From the NCBI RefSeq assembly GCF_025345615.1, contig NZ_JAODWD010000002.1, positions 930,001-994,000 of the forward strand: a DNA stretch of 64,000 bases, in the 5' to 3' direction. Below are positions 53,912 to 62,286 of this stretch, in pieces; within the stretch, counting starts at the first letter, position 1; each line of letters opens with the position of its first letter. The position numbers were made by a program, and so were the translations under genes. This stretch comes from Mycobacterium deserti. Lineage in GTDB: Bacteria; Actinomycetota; Actinomycetes; Mycobacteriales; Mycobacteriaceae. The notes under the pieces are model-generated. The model saw nothing but the letters and a program-made list of their open reading frames with translations, was not told the DNA's origin and did not search any database.

Positions 53912-56328
53912 GCAGCCTTGGCCGACGAGCCATCGTTGTTGTTCGAGTCGCCACCGGCGTTGTCGTTGTCATTGCCGTTGGCGCCCTTGGTGTTCGGCGC
54001 CTCGTTGTCCGGCTTGGCGTGCCGCGGCGAATTGGTCGACTGCGGAGGCGGCGCGTCATCGCCCGGCTTGGCGTGCCGGGGCCCGGTCGGATCGTCCTTC
54101 TTCTCGTCGAGCTTGTTCTCGTCCTGCTCTTCGTCGTCGCCTTGCTCTTCTTCGTCGCCTTGCTCTTCGTCGCCGCCCTGGTCCTCGTTGACGACCTCTT
54201 CCTCGTCGCCCTGCTCCTCGTCGTCCTCTTCGTCGTCGAGAACTACTTCCTCGGCAGGCTCTTCGTTGACCGTCTCTTCGGGCGCCGGCTCTTCTTCGGG
54301 CAGTCCTTCCGGCAATTCTTCCCCGGTCGGCTGCTCTTCGTTCAGCTCGCCGCCAGCCCCGAGATCGGCTGTCGCGTCCGGCGTTTCGGCGCTCTTGTCG
54401 TCGTCGGTCGACAGCATGAACGAACGCGCGTTTGCGTCGGGCACATCGGTCGCCGCCATCAGCGCGTTCTGTTGCTGCGGCTGGGTGAGTGCCGGCAGGT
54501 TCAGGTTGTCGATGATGCCCTGCAGCAGACCGCCGAGGTTCCCCAGCGGGCCGAGCAGACCTCCGCCGGTGAGCACGCCGAGCAGGTTGGTGATGACGTT
54601 CGGTCCCACTGCTGTCGGGTTGCCGCTGAAGAACTCCTTTTGGAATCCCTTGACCAACAGATTGATGACGTCGGGGATGACCTGGACGGGGTTGATGCCC
54701 GACGGGAACGAGAAGAACGGCGTCGGGTCTGCGGCCTCGTCAAGCGTTCTGGTGTAGGTACCGTCGGGGTTACGCACGACGTCGGTGTAGCCGAGGTTCG
54801 TGAGCGCTTCGACCGCCGGTGCGAGGGCATTGGCGAGCATCCCGAACGGGTTGACCGAACCCATCCCGAGAGTCGCGATGCTCGTCAGATCCGACAGCAG
54901 ATACAGAGGTTCGAGAAGCGGCTGCGTCGCGGTCGGCAGGGTGAGATACAGGTTCAGTCCGAGCTTGCCACCGACGAGGTTCTCGAGCGCATCCAACACT
55001 TGCTGCTGCAGTTGGTCGGGGACCGTGTCGAGCGTGACCCCGCGCAGGATGTAGGTCGGAAGGAGCGCGGCCATCAGGTTGCTCGCGAGTGTGACGGGGT
55101 TGGGCCACGCCGCGAGGTCCGACGACGGATGGTACTGAACACCGATGTCGGCGAGGATCGGAATCAGATTTGCGCCGCCAAGCGACAGACCGAGCGGCAA
55201 TTGACCCAGCCCGCCGCGACTCTCGACGAACGTCTCGGGATTGACCGTGTCGATGCCGAGCAGCCTGAACAGCGGATAGAAGCGCGCGAATGCGCCGCCG
55301 TTCGGCCGAGCGGGGTTGAACAGCAACAACATCGGCAGGATCGTGATGCTGCCGAGCAGCGGGTCGCCGGTGTAGGTCCCGCCGCCGGGCTGGTTCTCCA
55401 GATCGGCGAGCACCTTCTTGTACGACATTGCGGCGGCGAACGCCCCCAGTCCAACGCCGACAGTGACGGGCACCCGCAGATTGACGACGTCGGGCAGACC
55501 CTCGTCGAGATTCTGCAACACCCCTTGCAGCAGCCCCACCAGCGGATCGACGGGCCCGACGTCGCCGACCAGGTCTTCGAGCAGATTGTTGAGCAGCGCG
55601 CCGACGTCCACGCGGAGGTATTCGGTCTCGTTGATCTCGTTGGCGACCGCGTTGGGCAGCGAGGGCACCCAGCCCAAGTCGACTCCCAGCAGCTTGAGCA
55701 GAGTGAACGCGGGACCCGCAGTGATGACGTTCAGCCCGTCGACATTGAGGTTCGCCAGGTTCAGCGGATCGCTGAGGTCGAGACCGACGAGTCCCAGCAG
55801 TTTGAGCAGGCTGGTCTCGCCTTCGGCATTGGTGATGCCGAGCAACTGCAGAACGGACAGGAGGACACCCCCTGAGAGGGGGTCGAACTCGCCGAGCAAC
55901 GGCGAGAGGTCGATCGGGAGCTCGCCGAGAACGCCGTTCAAGAGGTCGGCGAGCAGGGCGTCCGGACTGCCCACCAGACCTTCGATGAGGCTCTCGAGAT
56001 CCAGACCCGTCGCCTGGGCGAGCGCGCTCAGGTTGAGGTTCTCGACGACACCGCGGATGAGGAGCTCGGCGACGAATTGCGAGAAGTCGTAACCGAGCGT
56101 GCCCAGGCCGGCGGTCAGGTCGGGGATGTCCTCAGGGTCCGGCCAGTTGTTCACCGCAGCCGCCAGGTCGACATTCGCATTCATCACCCGGTGAGTCAGT
56201 TCGGTGTCCAACTCACGGTTCGGTTCGGGCGGGATGCCGACGGTCAACGCGGTTGCGGTCGCGGTTGCTGCGCCCAGTGCCGTGAACTTCGCGACGCGCT
56301 GCTTACGGTTACGATGCTTGCCGGACAT
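53908..56328 (-). CDS. Large exported protein, PE-PPE-domain-like, with long acidic C-terminal tail
   Basis: 806 residues from the ATG at 56328 (MSGKHRNRKQRVAKFTALG), a basic start followed by a hydrophobic signal segment. Residues of about 60-360 are leucine-rich with many LLGL/LLGVDL turns. The middle (LFNPARPNGGAFARFYPLF, YHPSSDLAAWPNPVTLAS, ALTNLGYTDVVRNPDGTYTRTLD, PFFSFPSG) resembles the PE-PPE (PF08237) hydrolase-like region of mycobacterial proteins, and GLSLGG near 381 could be a lipase-type elbow. From about 633 to the end it is a low-complexity tail, mostly Glu and Asp, then Asn/Lys/Pro/Gly. It is probably secreted. Function is unknown; esterase activity is a guess. Confidence 0.7.
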   Translation of the reverse strand: MSGKHRNRKQRVAKFTALGAATATATALTVGIPPEPNRELDTELTHRVMNANVDLAAAVNNWPDPEDIPDLTAGLGTLGYDFSQFVAELLIRGVVENLNLSALAQATGLDLESLIEGLVGSPDALLADLLNGVLGELPIDLSPLLGEFDPLSGGVLLSVLQLLGITNAEGETSLLKLLGLVGLDLSDPLNLANLNVDGLNVITAGPAFTLLKLLGVDLGWVPSLPNAVANEINETEYLRVDVGALLNNLLEDLVGDVGPVDPLVGLLQGVLQNLDEGLPDVVNLRVPVTVGVGLGAFAAAMSYKKVLADLENQPGGGTYTGDPLLGSITILPMLLLFNPARPNGGAFARFYPLFRLLGIDTVNPETFVESRGGLGQLPLGLSLGGANLIPILADIGVQYHPSSDLAAWPNPVTLASNLMAALLPTYILRGVTLDTVPDQLQQQVLDALENLVGGKLGLNLYLTLPTATQPLLEPLYLLSDLTSIATLGMGSVNPFGMLANALAPAVEALTNLGYTDVVRNPDGTYTRTLDEAADPTPFFSFPSGINPVQVIPDVINLLVKGFQKEFFSGNPTAVGPNVITNLLGVLTGGGLLGPLGNLGGLLQGIIDNLNLPALTQPQQQNALMAATDVPDANARSFMLSTDDDKSAETPDATADLGAGGELNEEQPTGEELPEGLPEEEPAPEETVNEEPAEEVVLDDEEDDEEQGDEEEVVNEDQGGDEEQGDEEEQGDDEEQDENKLDEKKDDPTGPRHAKPGDDAPPPQSTNSPRHAKPDNEAPNTKGANGNDNDNAGGDSNNNDGSSAKAA

Positions 56329-56616
56329 TTTGCCTGGTCCCTTCAGTCGCCCCCGCTGACTCGATTGACGGGACCGTAACATTTTTCGAAGCCTGGTTGG
56401 CGAGGAATCACTGGCAAATTTCCATTTTCGTCGAATCGGCTACGCGCAGCGTCGGAAGCCGGTCGTCAGCAACATACCTAGGCGGATGTAATTTTTTTGC
56501 TGGAACTTCCCTCTGCTACGAGTTTCGGCGCGGTCGGCAAGCCCGTGACGTGCTCTCTGAGGCACTCCTGTCAGAGGGGTCCGCGACCTTCTGATACTTA
56601 GCTGTGCAACCCGTAG
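56329..56616. other. Intergenic region upstream of the acidic-tail protein; no gene seen
   Basis: Nearly 290 bp without a convincing frame. The base composition is lower in GC than the neighbours, with an A/T-rich patch near 56485-56500. It should contain the promoter of the gene ending at 53908. The short direct repeat TTAGCTG occurs at about 56598 and 56617. Confidence 0.5.
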
Positions 56617-57381
56617 TTAGCTGAGAGCGCCGCGAGCGGCGGCCGTAGCCTGCTCAGCGTACCCGCCACCGAACAGCACGACATGCGCCAATAGTGGATA
56701 GAGCTGGTGCAGCCCGACACGTTGTCGCCACCCTGTCCGAAGCCGCCGACGCGACTGGTATCCGTCGGTCACCGCGTCCAGGAACGGGCAGCCGAACAGC
56801 GCCAGCATCGCGAGGTCCGTTTCGCGGTGCCCGCCGTGCGCGGCCGGGTCGATCACCACGACGCCGTCCGGTGTCCACATCACGTTGCCGCTCCACAAGT
56901 CGCCGTGCAGCCGGGCCGGCGAATCTCCGTCGTCGAAGTCGCCGGCCTTGCACCGGGCTATGACCGCCTCGACCACAGCACGGCCCGCGCTGCCCAATCG
57001 CCCGGCCGCCAGCGCCGTCATCGGCTCCAACCGCTCGCGGGCGTAGAACTCGCCCCAGGTCTCATGACCGGTCAACGGCATCGGCAGCGGGTTGTGCAGC
57101 GGCCCGAAGAATCCTGGCCCCGCCCACCCCGCCGGTGGCGCGCCGAACGCCTCGGCCCCCGCGTCGTGGGTGCTCGCCAGGCGCCGGCCGAACTCGTATG
57201 CCGCCTCCCTGCTCGGTGTCCCGGTGGTCAGGCGCTGCAGCGTCAGGCTGTCGTCGTCGTGATCGATCACCGTCGCGCACGGCACTCCGCCATGCGCCGA
57301 CGAAAGCCATTGCAGCCCTGCGGCTTCGCAGGCGAAGAAGCCCTTGGGCGCGTCGGGGTTCCGCTTGACGTAGGTCGGCAT
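56617..57381 (-). CDS. Fructosamine kinase family protein
   Basis: 254 residues. The aminoglycoside-phosphotransferase fold shows the catalytic HGDLWSGNVMW with the Asp of the catalytic loop near residue 160, and the metal-binding VVIDPAAHGGHRETDLAML just after. The N-terminal AAGLQWLSS and PCATVIDHDDDSLTLQRL form the nucleotide-binding strands. The family phosphorylates sugars attached to protein or small amines, destabilising Amadori products; the natural substrate here is open. It starts at ATG 57381 and has no operon partner; the region upstream is occupied only by a gene remnant. Confidence 0.9.
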   Translation of the reverse strand: MPTYVKRNPDAPKGFFACEAAGLQWLSSAHGGVPCATVIDHDDDSLTLQRLTTGTPSREAAYEFGRRLASTHDAGAEAFGAPPAGWAGPGFFGPLHNPLPMPLTGHETWGEFYARERLEPMTALAAGRLGSAGRAVVEAVIARCKAGDFDDGDSPARLHGDLWSGNVMWTPDGVVVIDPAAHGGHRETDLAMLALFGCPFLDAVTDGYQSRRRLRTGWRQRVGLHQLYPLLAHVVLFGGGYAEQATAAARGALS

Positions 57382-57422
57382 CCTAGGGCTGACCGGTTAC
57401 CCGCCGCAGCACTCGTCCGGAC

Positions 57423-57542
57423 TCACCGTCTCCATCGCCCCGCCGACCGCGGATCCAACGCGACAACCGCCTCCGCTTCCTGCTCGCCGCGGACCCCGGC
57501 GAACACATCCCAGCCTCGCGACGCGAGGTGTTCGACGGCATA
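57423..57542 (-). pseudogene. Remnant of a short-chain dehydrogenase (SDR) gene
   Basis: In the gap 57382-57789 one minus-strand frame reads RYAVEHLASRGWDVFAGVR and then GEQEAEAVVALDPRS before breaking down into a TGA at 57423-57425. This closely follows the N-terminal part of SDR proteins, where the helix after TGxxxGIG is followed by a beta strand such as GWxVFAGVR. The TGxxxGIG motif, the start codon and the rest of the gene are missing, so only about 35-40 residues survive. The rest of the gap shows no gene. Confidence 0.6.
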
Positions 57543-57789
57543 ACGCGAGCGTAGCGGGGTGGCGGAGGCAAATATTACGTTCCCGGCCGAACCCGCTCAA
57601 ACCCGTAACGTGCGGTCGACGGACGCCGACATAGGTCGTAATAGCGGCCGAGTTCGTGTGGCGATCTGAGGCGGCGGATGTCGAGAGGAGGCATTCCAGC
57701 AGATTCGCTGCGGCCCGCTATTCGTGACCGTTGTGCCCGCACGTGACTGCGGCCTGCCCTCGAAAGGTATGCGAGCCGGTGGTTCTCCC

Positions 57790-58554
57790 ATGACAGTCGG
57801 CCACCACGGCCGGATGCGCATCGCTGTGCGAGCCCATGGCGCCGTCGCTGTGTTGAGCGTCGAGGGCCTGCTCGACTCCGACACGTATCGTCCGTTGCGC
57901 GATTCCATTGTCAAGTCTGCCCTGGACGAACCCGCCGCGGTGATCGTGGACGTCAGCGCCCTACGCATCCCGGAGCTTTCCGCATGCACGGTTTTCACCA
58001 GTGCGTGGTGGCAGGTCAGCCAATGGCCAGACGTCCCCATCCTGCTGGTCTGTTCGAACATAGTTCGTCGGGAAAGGTTGTGGCAGGCTGGGATCGGGCA
58101 CCGTACCCCCATTCATCCCGACGTCGACACCGCGGCCGACGCGGTCGGCACTCAGGCGAGAACCCGCGTCCGCCGTCGCGCCAATGTCGAACTGCTGCGG
58201 CACCCGGCGAGCTTGGACGAGGCCAAGGACTTCGTGACCGAGTGCCTTCGGGAGTGGTCACACCCCGAGTTGATCACCGCGGCCAAACTGGTTGCGGTCG
58301 AACTCGTGCGCAATGCGCTCACACACACCGACAGCACACCGTCGCTGCGGGTGGAGAGCAGCGGATGCCTGGTGACCATCGCGGTCGACGATGAATGCAC
58401 GCGCCCGGCGCTACTTCGGGAGGCAGCGCTCGCACGGCGCGTGTCCGGTCTCGAAATCGTCGCCGGTTTGAGCCGCGCGTGGGGCAGCGCGCCGTCTACG
58501 ACCGGCAAGACGGTGTGGGCGACGATCGAGCCGGAGACGGACCTGCAGTACTGA
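57790..58554 (+). CDS. STAS domain fused to an RsbW-like ATPase domain
   Basis: 254 residues from the ATG at 57790; the ATG at 57814 is also possible. Residues of about 10-100 form an anti-anti-sigma STAS domain (VAVLSVEGLLDSDTYRPLRDSIV, VIVDVSALRIPELSACTVF), which lacks an obvious phosphorylatable Ser in the usual place. Residues of about 135-250 are a histidine-kinase-like ATPase (KLVAVELVRNALTHTDS with the N-box Asn, TIAVDDECTRPALL with an altered G1 region, VSGLEIVAGLSRAWG with an incomplete lid). The fusion joins opposite partners of sigma regulation in one protein. It is divergent from the fructosamine kinase and SDR remnant. Confidence 0.82.
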   Translation: MTVGHHGRMRIAVRAHGAVAVLSVEGLLDSDTYRPLRDSIVKSALDEPAAVIVDVSALRIPELSACTVFTSAWWQVSQWPDVPILLVCSNIVRRERLWQAGIGHRTPIHPDVDTAADAVGTQARTRVRRRANVELLRHPASLDEAKDFVTECLREWSHPELITAAKLVAVELVRNALTHTDSTPSLRVESSGCLVTIAVDDECTRPALLREAALARRVSGLEIVAGLSRAWGSAPSTTGKTVWATIEPETDLQY

Positions 58555-58557
58555 TCG

Positions 58558-59244
58558 CTACGCCGCTTCGGCGGGGCGGTTCCCGAACCAGAAGATCGCT
58601 CCAGCGACACCCACGACGACCGCCGCCAGCGCGATCACCGGCGCGACGAAGAACCGCGTCATCGCGGCACCGACGCCCGCACCGCCGCACAGCAACAGCA
58701 CGACGCTGTAGCGCAATCGTCCGCGTTCACCGGTCCCCCCCGCCAGCCTGCTGTCGAACCCGATGCTCGAGATCGTGGTCGTCAGGACCGTGGTCGACAG
58801 CTCCTGGATGCCGAACTGCCGTGCCGTGGCATTCTGCACGCCGAACGTGACGGCAAGACCCGCGATCAAGAACAGCTTCGTGTTGTTCACGTAGTCGAAC
58901 ACGCCGGTCGCTGCCAAGATCGACAAGGCCAGCAGCAGCACGACTTCGGCGCCCAGTGTGATTCCGAGCCACCGGCGAACGTCGGAGTCGAGATGACGCG
59001 CCAGGCGCCCTCCGAACACCGCGCCGATCACGAAGCACACGAATGCGACGAGCGCCGCGGTCACGTCGACCGTCGAATGCGGAGCCAGCCAGAAGCCAAG
59101 GAAGACAATGTTTCCCGTCATGTTCGCGACGAATACATGCCCGAGTTCGAGCACACTGACCGCGTCGACGAGTCCTGTGGCGAATGTCAGCAGCAACAGC
59201 GCGGTGACCGTCGACCGTTCGGAGACCGGCGAATCGACGGCCAT
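58558..59244 (-). CDS. DUF1275 (YoaK) membrane protein
   Basis: 228 residues. Six hydrophobic segments are visible, beginning VTALLLLTFATGLVDAVSVLELGHVFVANMTGNIVFLGFWL; the GLVDAVSVLELGHVFVANMTGN block is the YoaK/DUF1275 signature. Other landmarks are GLAVTFGVQNATARQFGIQELSTTVLTTTIS and a last segment near the C terminus. The family is integral to the membrane with no known substrate. It is convergent with the STAS-ATPase gene and follows the mce-associated genes by 9 bp on the same strand, but the change of family suggests it is not part of the mce1 unit. Confidence 0.9.
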   Translation of the reverse strand: MAVDSPVSERSTVTALLLLTFATGLVDAVSVLELGHVFVANMTGNIVFLGFWLAPHSTVDVTAALVAFVCFVIGAVFGGRLARHLDSDVRRWLGITLGAEVVLLLALSILAATGVFDYVNNTKLFLIAGLAVTFGVQNATARQFGIQELSTTVLTTTISSIGFDSRLAGGTGERGRLRYSVVLLLCGGAGVGAAMTRFFVAPVIALAAVVVGVAGAIFWFGNRPAEAA

Positions 59245-59253
59245 CTCGCCTAC

Positions 59254-60156
59254 CTACAGCTGCGGCGTCAAGTCGAACGACGTCACCGTCGACATCCGCG
59301 TGATCAACCACTTCGCGTCGTGGCGTTGCATCGTCAATCGGTACGACAGGTAACGCAGCGAAGGGATGTTCTTGGTCACGGGGCTGGTGGCCACCGAGTT
59401 CGTGTAGACGAGCGCGGTGGCCTCGGTCGGGGTGAGCGTTTCCACAGCGGCACCCATCACCTGGGTCGTGTTGGTGACCTGCGCCTGCTTGTTCGGTGCG
59501 ACGATCGCGTCGATGTACTTGCGGTACTCGTGCGCGAAGTCGCCGCCCAGAAAGCCCTCCGACCGGTTGGGCAGAGACTCCATGTTGTCGGGCGTGTAGG
59601 TCCACAGCGTCGAAATGGCACTGGCCGCGGTGCGCGCGACGTCGAGCTTGGTGTCGACCTCGGCGCGGTCAGCCAAGTACGGCTGCAACGTCGCGCCGGC
59701 GAAACCCGCTGCGGCAACGAAGAGCACGCCGGCAGCGGTAGCCGCGACGGTCAGCCGCTTACCTGCAGGGCGGTAGGGCACCAGGATCGGCTCGATCGCC
59801 GGCTCGTCCTTCGCTTCCTCCGGGGCGTCTGCGGTCTCGGCGATCTGCTGGTCGTCGTCGACGCCGGGCTGGTTCTCGGCTGTGTCCGAGGCGGTTTCTC
59901 CGTTCGCTTCGGGCGGTTCCACAGCAGCTTCCTGCACTTTGGCCGTGCGGGCCGACTTCCCCATCGGGACACGCGGCGCAGATGCGGTGTCCGGCTCGGC
60001 CTCTTCGGCCGGTTCTATCACCGGCGCAGCGGTTTTCGAGCGGCGACGCAGTGAGAACCGCCTCTTGCGGCGGGTGCCCTCGGCTTCGCTCACCTCGTCG
60101 GCCGTCTCGGCGGTGCCGGTGGTCAGATCACCTGAATCAGCTGGCTGATCTTCCAC
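59254..60156 (-). CDS. Mce-associated membrane protein (Rv0178-like)
   Basis: 300 residues from the GTG at 60156, which has GGAAGGAG at proper spacing; the frame could reach 60189. The first 130 residues are cytoplasmic, charged and disordered, with runs of Glu/Asp/Lys/Arg. One membrane segment lies near 150-170 (LTVAATAAGVLFVAAAGFAGATL). The outer domain ends RLTMQRHDAKWLITRMSTVTSFDL, the Mam-type SnoaL/NTF2 pattern. It corresponds to Rv0178 by order and is likely to help assemble or stabilise the Mce1 lipid importer. The start overlaps the upstream gene by 34 bp. Confidence 0.88.
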   Translation of the reverse strand: MEDQPADSGDLTTGTAETADEVSEAEGTRRKRRFSLRRRSKTAAPVIEPAEEAEPDTASAPRVPMGKSARTAKVQEAAVEPPEANGETASDTAENQPGVDDDQQIAETADAPEEAKDEPAIEPILVPYRPAGKRLTVAATAAGVLFVAAAGFAGATLQPYLADRAEVDTKLDVARTAASAISTLWTYTPDNMESLPNRSEGFLGGDFAHEYRKYIDAIVAPNKQAQVTNTTQVMGAAVETLTPTEATALVYTNSVATSPVTKNIPSLRYLSYRLTMQRHDAKWLITRMSTVTSFDLTPQL

Positions 60157-60674
60157 TGCTCTCCTTCCTTGATAGCCGTTACCACCCAACGGTTCCCACT
60201 CTCGATCGTGGTTTTCCCGTCCGGCGATTTCGACGAGATCTTCGTCGCCACCAGAACATCAGCGCTGCCGTTGTCGTTCCAGCGTTGCAGGCCGGCCTCG
60301 ACCACCTGGCCCGTGGTGGGCTCGGCGCGCGCGACCTGGATCAGGATTTCGGGCTCCTTCTCCTGGAACATCGTGGCGAACTCCCCGGTGCCCTGGCCTT
60401 TGATGCGATCGGCATATGCGTTGGCGTTGAACGGATCCAGTGTCGTGTATGCGGTCATGAACTCCCGCACGTACCCGAGCGCCGCCGCCTCTTTCACCGC
60501 GGCACGCCGGTCCGTTTCGTGGCGGATCAACATCAACGTGCTCGCGGTGATCGCGGCGACGATCAACAGTGAGACGACGATCGCCACAACCGGCAGGCCC
60601 CACCGACGCGGCGGTGGGGGTTCGAGCGAGAAGAAGTCCTTCTCGCCGCTGTCGACCTTGCGCCGCGGACTCAT
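60123..60674 (-). CDS. Mce-associated membrane protein (Rv0177-like)
   Basis: 183 residues from the ATG at 60674, which overlaps the RDD gene stop as ATGA. A short basic N terminus is followed by a membrane segment near 31-52 (LPVVAIVVSLLIVAAITASTLML), then an outer domain with AALGYVREFMTAYTTLDPFNANAYADRI and the ending SGNRWVVTAIKEGEQWKISQLIQV, typical Mam features. It corresponds to Rv0177. The four genes 59254-62286 are chained by overlaps, so they are made together with mce1. Confidence 0.9.
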   Translation of the reverse strand: MSPRRKVDSGEKDFFSLEPPPPRRWGLPVVAIVVSLLIVAAITASTLMLIRHETDRRAAVKEAAALGYVREFMTAYTTLDPFNANAYADRIKGQGTGEFATMFQEKEPEILIQVARAEPTTGQVVEAGLQRWNDNGSADVLVATKISSKSPDGKTTIESGNRWVVTAIKEGEQWKISQLIQVI

Positions 60675-61648
60675 TGCCCCGCCTGGTTCATCTGGGGCTT
60701 CTTGAGCACCGTGAGGTTGCCGACGCGCCACTGGTCGTCGACCTTCTCGAAGTCGACGCGCACGGTCGCGGTGATGAACTTCAGATCCTGGGCGGCGCCG
60801 CGCTGGCCCTGCATCGCGAGCAGCATCGCCGCGGAGTCGGGCGTCACCGAAGGGTTGGGCAGCAGCGCGCTGCTCACCGCCCAGAAATCGTTCGAGGTCC
60901 CCCCGGACTGCTGCACCGCCTGCTGCTGTGCGATCAGCTGTGGCCGGTAGCTGTCGGTGGTCAGCGACTGGGCGCGCGAGAAGTCCTGCTGCAGCGTGTC
61001 TTTGTTGTAGCTGAGCATCTCCTCGACGATGCGCGGGCCCTGCTCGATGATCTGTCGTCGCGCCTCATCAACGGCCTGTTCGTGCCGGTACTGCACCAGG
61101 TAGCTCAGTCCGACCGCCGCTGCGCAGGCGAGCGCGGCGCCGATCAGAACCCAGGCAGTCAGCCGGCGCACATCGCGCTTCGGCCGCTCGACCGCACGTA
61201 CCTCGGTGCGCAGCAACAGATCCGCGAACGTTCGACGGCGTCGATCCCACAGCGGCCACAGCCACCCGACGAACAGGGCGGCGGTGTCCAGTAGGTGCGC
61301 GACGTCGCGGACCAGTAGCCGCCACACGCCCGCGGCTGCGCCGTCGCGCGTCGTCACCGCGATACCCAGCAGCGCTCGGCCGAGGCTGAATCCCCGCGTG
61401 CTTGGTAGCAGCCACCGGTTCACCGCCATCGCCACGAAGGCCAGGGCCGCAGCGCCGACGTAGAGCCACCACAGCCACCCGCGCAGCGGTGCGGTCCACG
61501 CCACCAGCGCCAGCGTCGCGATCACTGCGACACCCAGCAGGACGTCGACGGCGAAGGCGCCCGCCCTGGCCGGCCACGAGGCCAGCGCGGGCAACGGCGT
61601 CGCGTCCTCGGTCGGCGCGTCCACGGTGGTGTCGACGACAGCGGTCAC
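60671..61648 (-). CDS. RDD-family membrane protein with Mce-associated domain (Rv0176-like)
   Basis: 325 residues from the GTG at 61648, overlapping the preceding stop as GTGA. The RDD domain spans about residues 20-140 (SWPARAGAFAVDVLLGVAVIATLALVAWTAP, then two further segments ending WDRRRRTFADLLLRTEV). A fourth membrane segment near 155-175 (LTAWVLIGAALACAAAVGLSYLV) leads to a Mam-like outer domain ending TVRVDFEKVDDQWRVGNLTVLKKP. It corresponds to Rv0176 and sits between Rv0175- and Rv0177-like genes as in M. tuberculosis. Confidence 0.9.
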   Translation of the reverse strand: MTAVVDTTVDAPTEDATPLPALASWPARAGAFAVDVLLGVAVIATLALVAWTAPLRGWLWWLYVGAAALAFVAMAVNRWLLPSTRGFSLGRALLGIAVTTRDGAAAGVWRLLVRDVAHLLDTAALFVGWLWPLWDRRRRTFADLLLRTEVRAVERPKRDVRRLTAWVLIGAALACAAAVGLSYLVQYRHEQAVDEARRQIIEQGPRIVEEMLSYNKDTLQQDFSRAQSLTTDSYRPQLIAQQQAVQQSGGTSNDFWAVSSALLPNPSVTPDSAAMLLAMQGQRGAAQDLKFITATVRVDFEKVDDQWRVGNLTVLKKPQMNQAGQ

Positions 61649-62286
61649 GAGGTGACCTGGTCGATGTCGGCGACTTTGTAGGCGCCCTCGAACGGCGTCA
61701 TTTTCAACCGCAACCGGTAACCCTGCTCCTGGTCGGCCGTCTCCGCGTTCGTGATCTTCACCCGCACCGCGACCAGAACGTCGACGGTCCCGTCGTCGTT
61801 GTGCTTCTCCACCGCGCCACGCATGTCCGAGACCGCCACCTTGACGTCGGCGGCCTGGTAGGCGTCGACGAACACACCGCTGTAGAGCGTCGCCTGCGCT
61901 GTCATGTCGCCGGTGAAGCACTCGATGATCTTCGACTGCGCAGCGGTCATGGCCGCCGTGTCCGGTGCGTGCGTCGCGGCTACGCATGCCTTGGCCGCCT
62001 CGAGCGCCGCGTTGTCGGCGGCGGCCACGGCCTGGCTGTCCTGGTGCGCCTTGAGCGCGAGGTAGCCGCCCACAGCGCCACCGATGGCCAGCAGGACCAA
62101 CACGGCGCAGATGCCCGCCATCCATCCGATGCCCAACCGCGACACGCGGCGGAGGTCAGGCTCTGCGGCTTGTTCGGATTCGTCGATCGATGGGGTCTGG
62201 TCTTGCGGGGGTACTGCTAACGACTCGTCGGGCGAAGCATCAGCATCGGTGGGGTTCAGCTGGCGGGTGCCAGCATCTCCTTCCAT
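61645..62286 (-). CDS. Mce-associated membrane protein (Rv0175-like)
   Basis: 213 residues with AGGAG seven bases before the ATG. An acidic, disordered N terminus of about 45 residues precedes a membrane segment near 50-75 (GIGWMAGICAVLVLLAIGGAVGGYLAL). The outer domain runs through AAKACVAATHAPDTAAMTAAQSKIIECF and ends VRVKITNAETADQEQGYRLRLKMTPFEGAYKVADIDQV. Two Cys residues in this domain may form a disulfide. It corresponds to Rv0175. The start is 31 bp inside the end of mce1F, so coupling is likely. Confidence 0.9.
   Translation of the reverse strand: MEGDAGTRQLNPTDADASPDESLAVPPQDQTPSIDESEQAAEPDLRRVSRLGIGWMAGICAVLVLLAIGGAVGGYLALKAHQDSQAVAAADNAALEAAKACVAATHAPDTAAMTAAQSKIIECFTGDMTAQATLYSGVFVDAYQAADVKVAVSDMRGAVEKHNDDGTVDVLVAVRVKITNAETADQEQGYRLRLKMTPFEGAYKVADIDQVTS

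Noticed and set aside
57420..57554. Plus-strand open stretch (RIQRDNRLRFLLAADPGEH) as a gene
   Set aside because: It has no start codon and is the antisense of the SDR-like remnant, which explains its GC-rich codon pattern.
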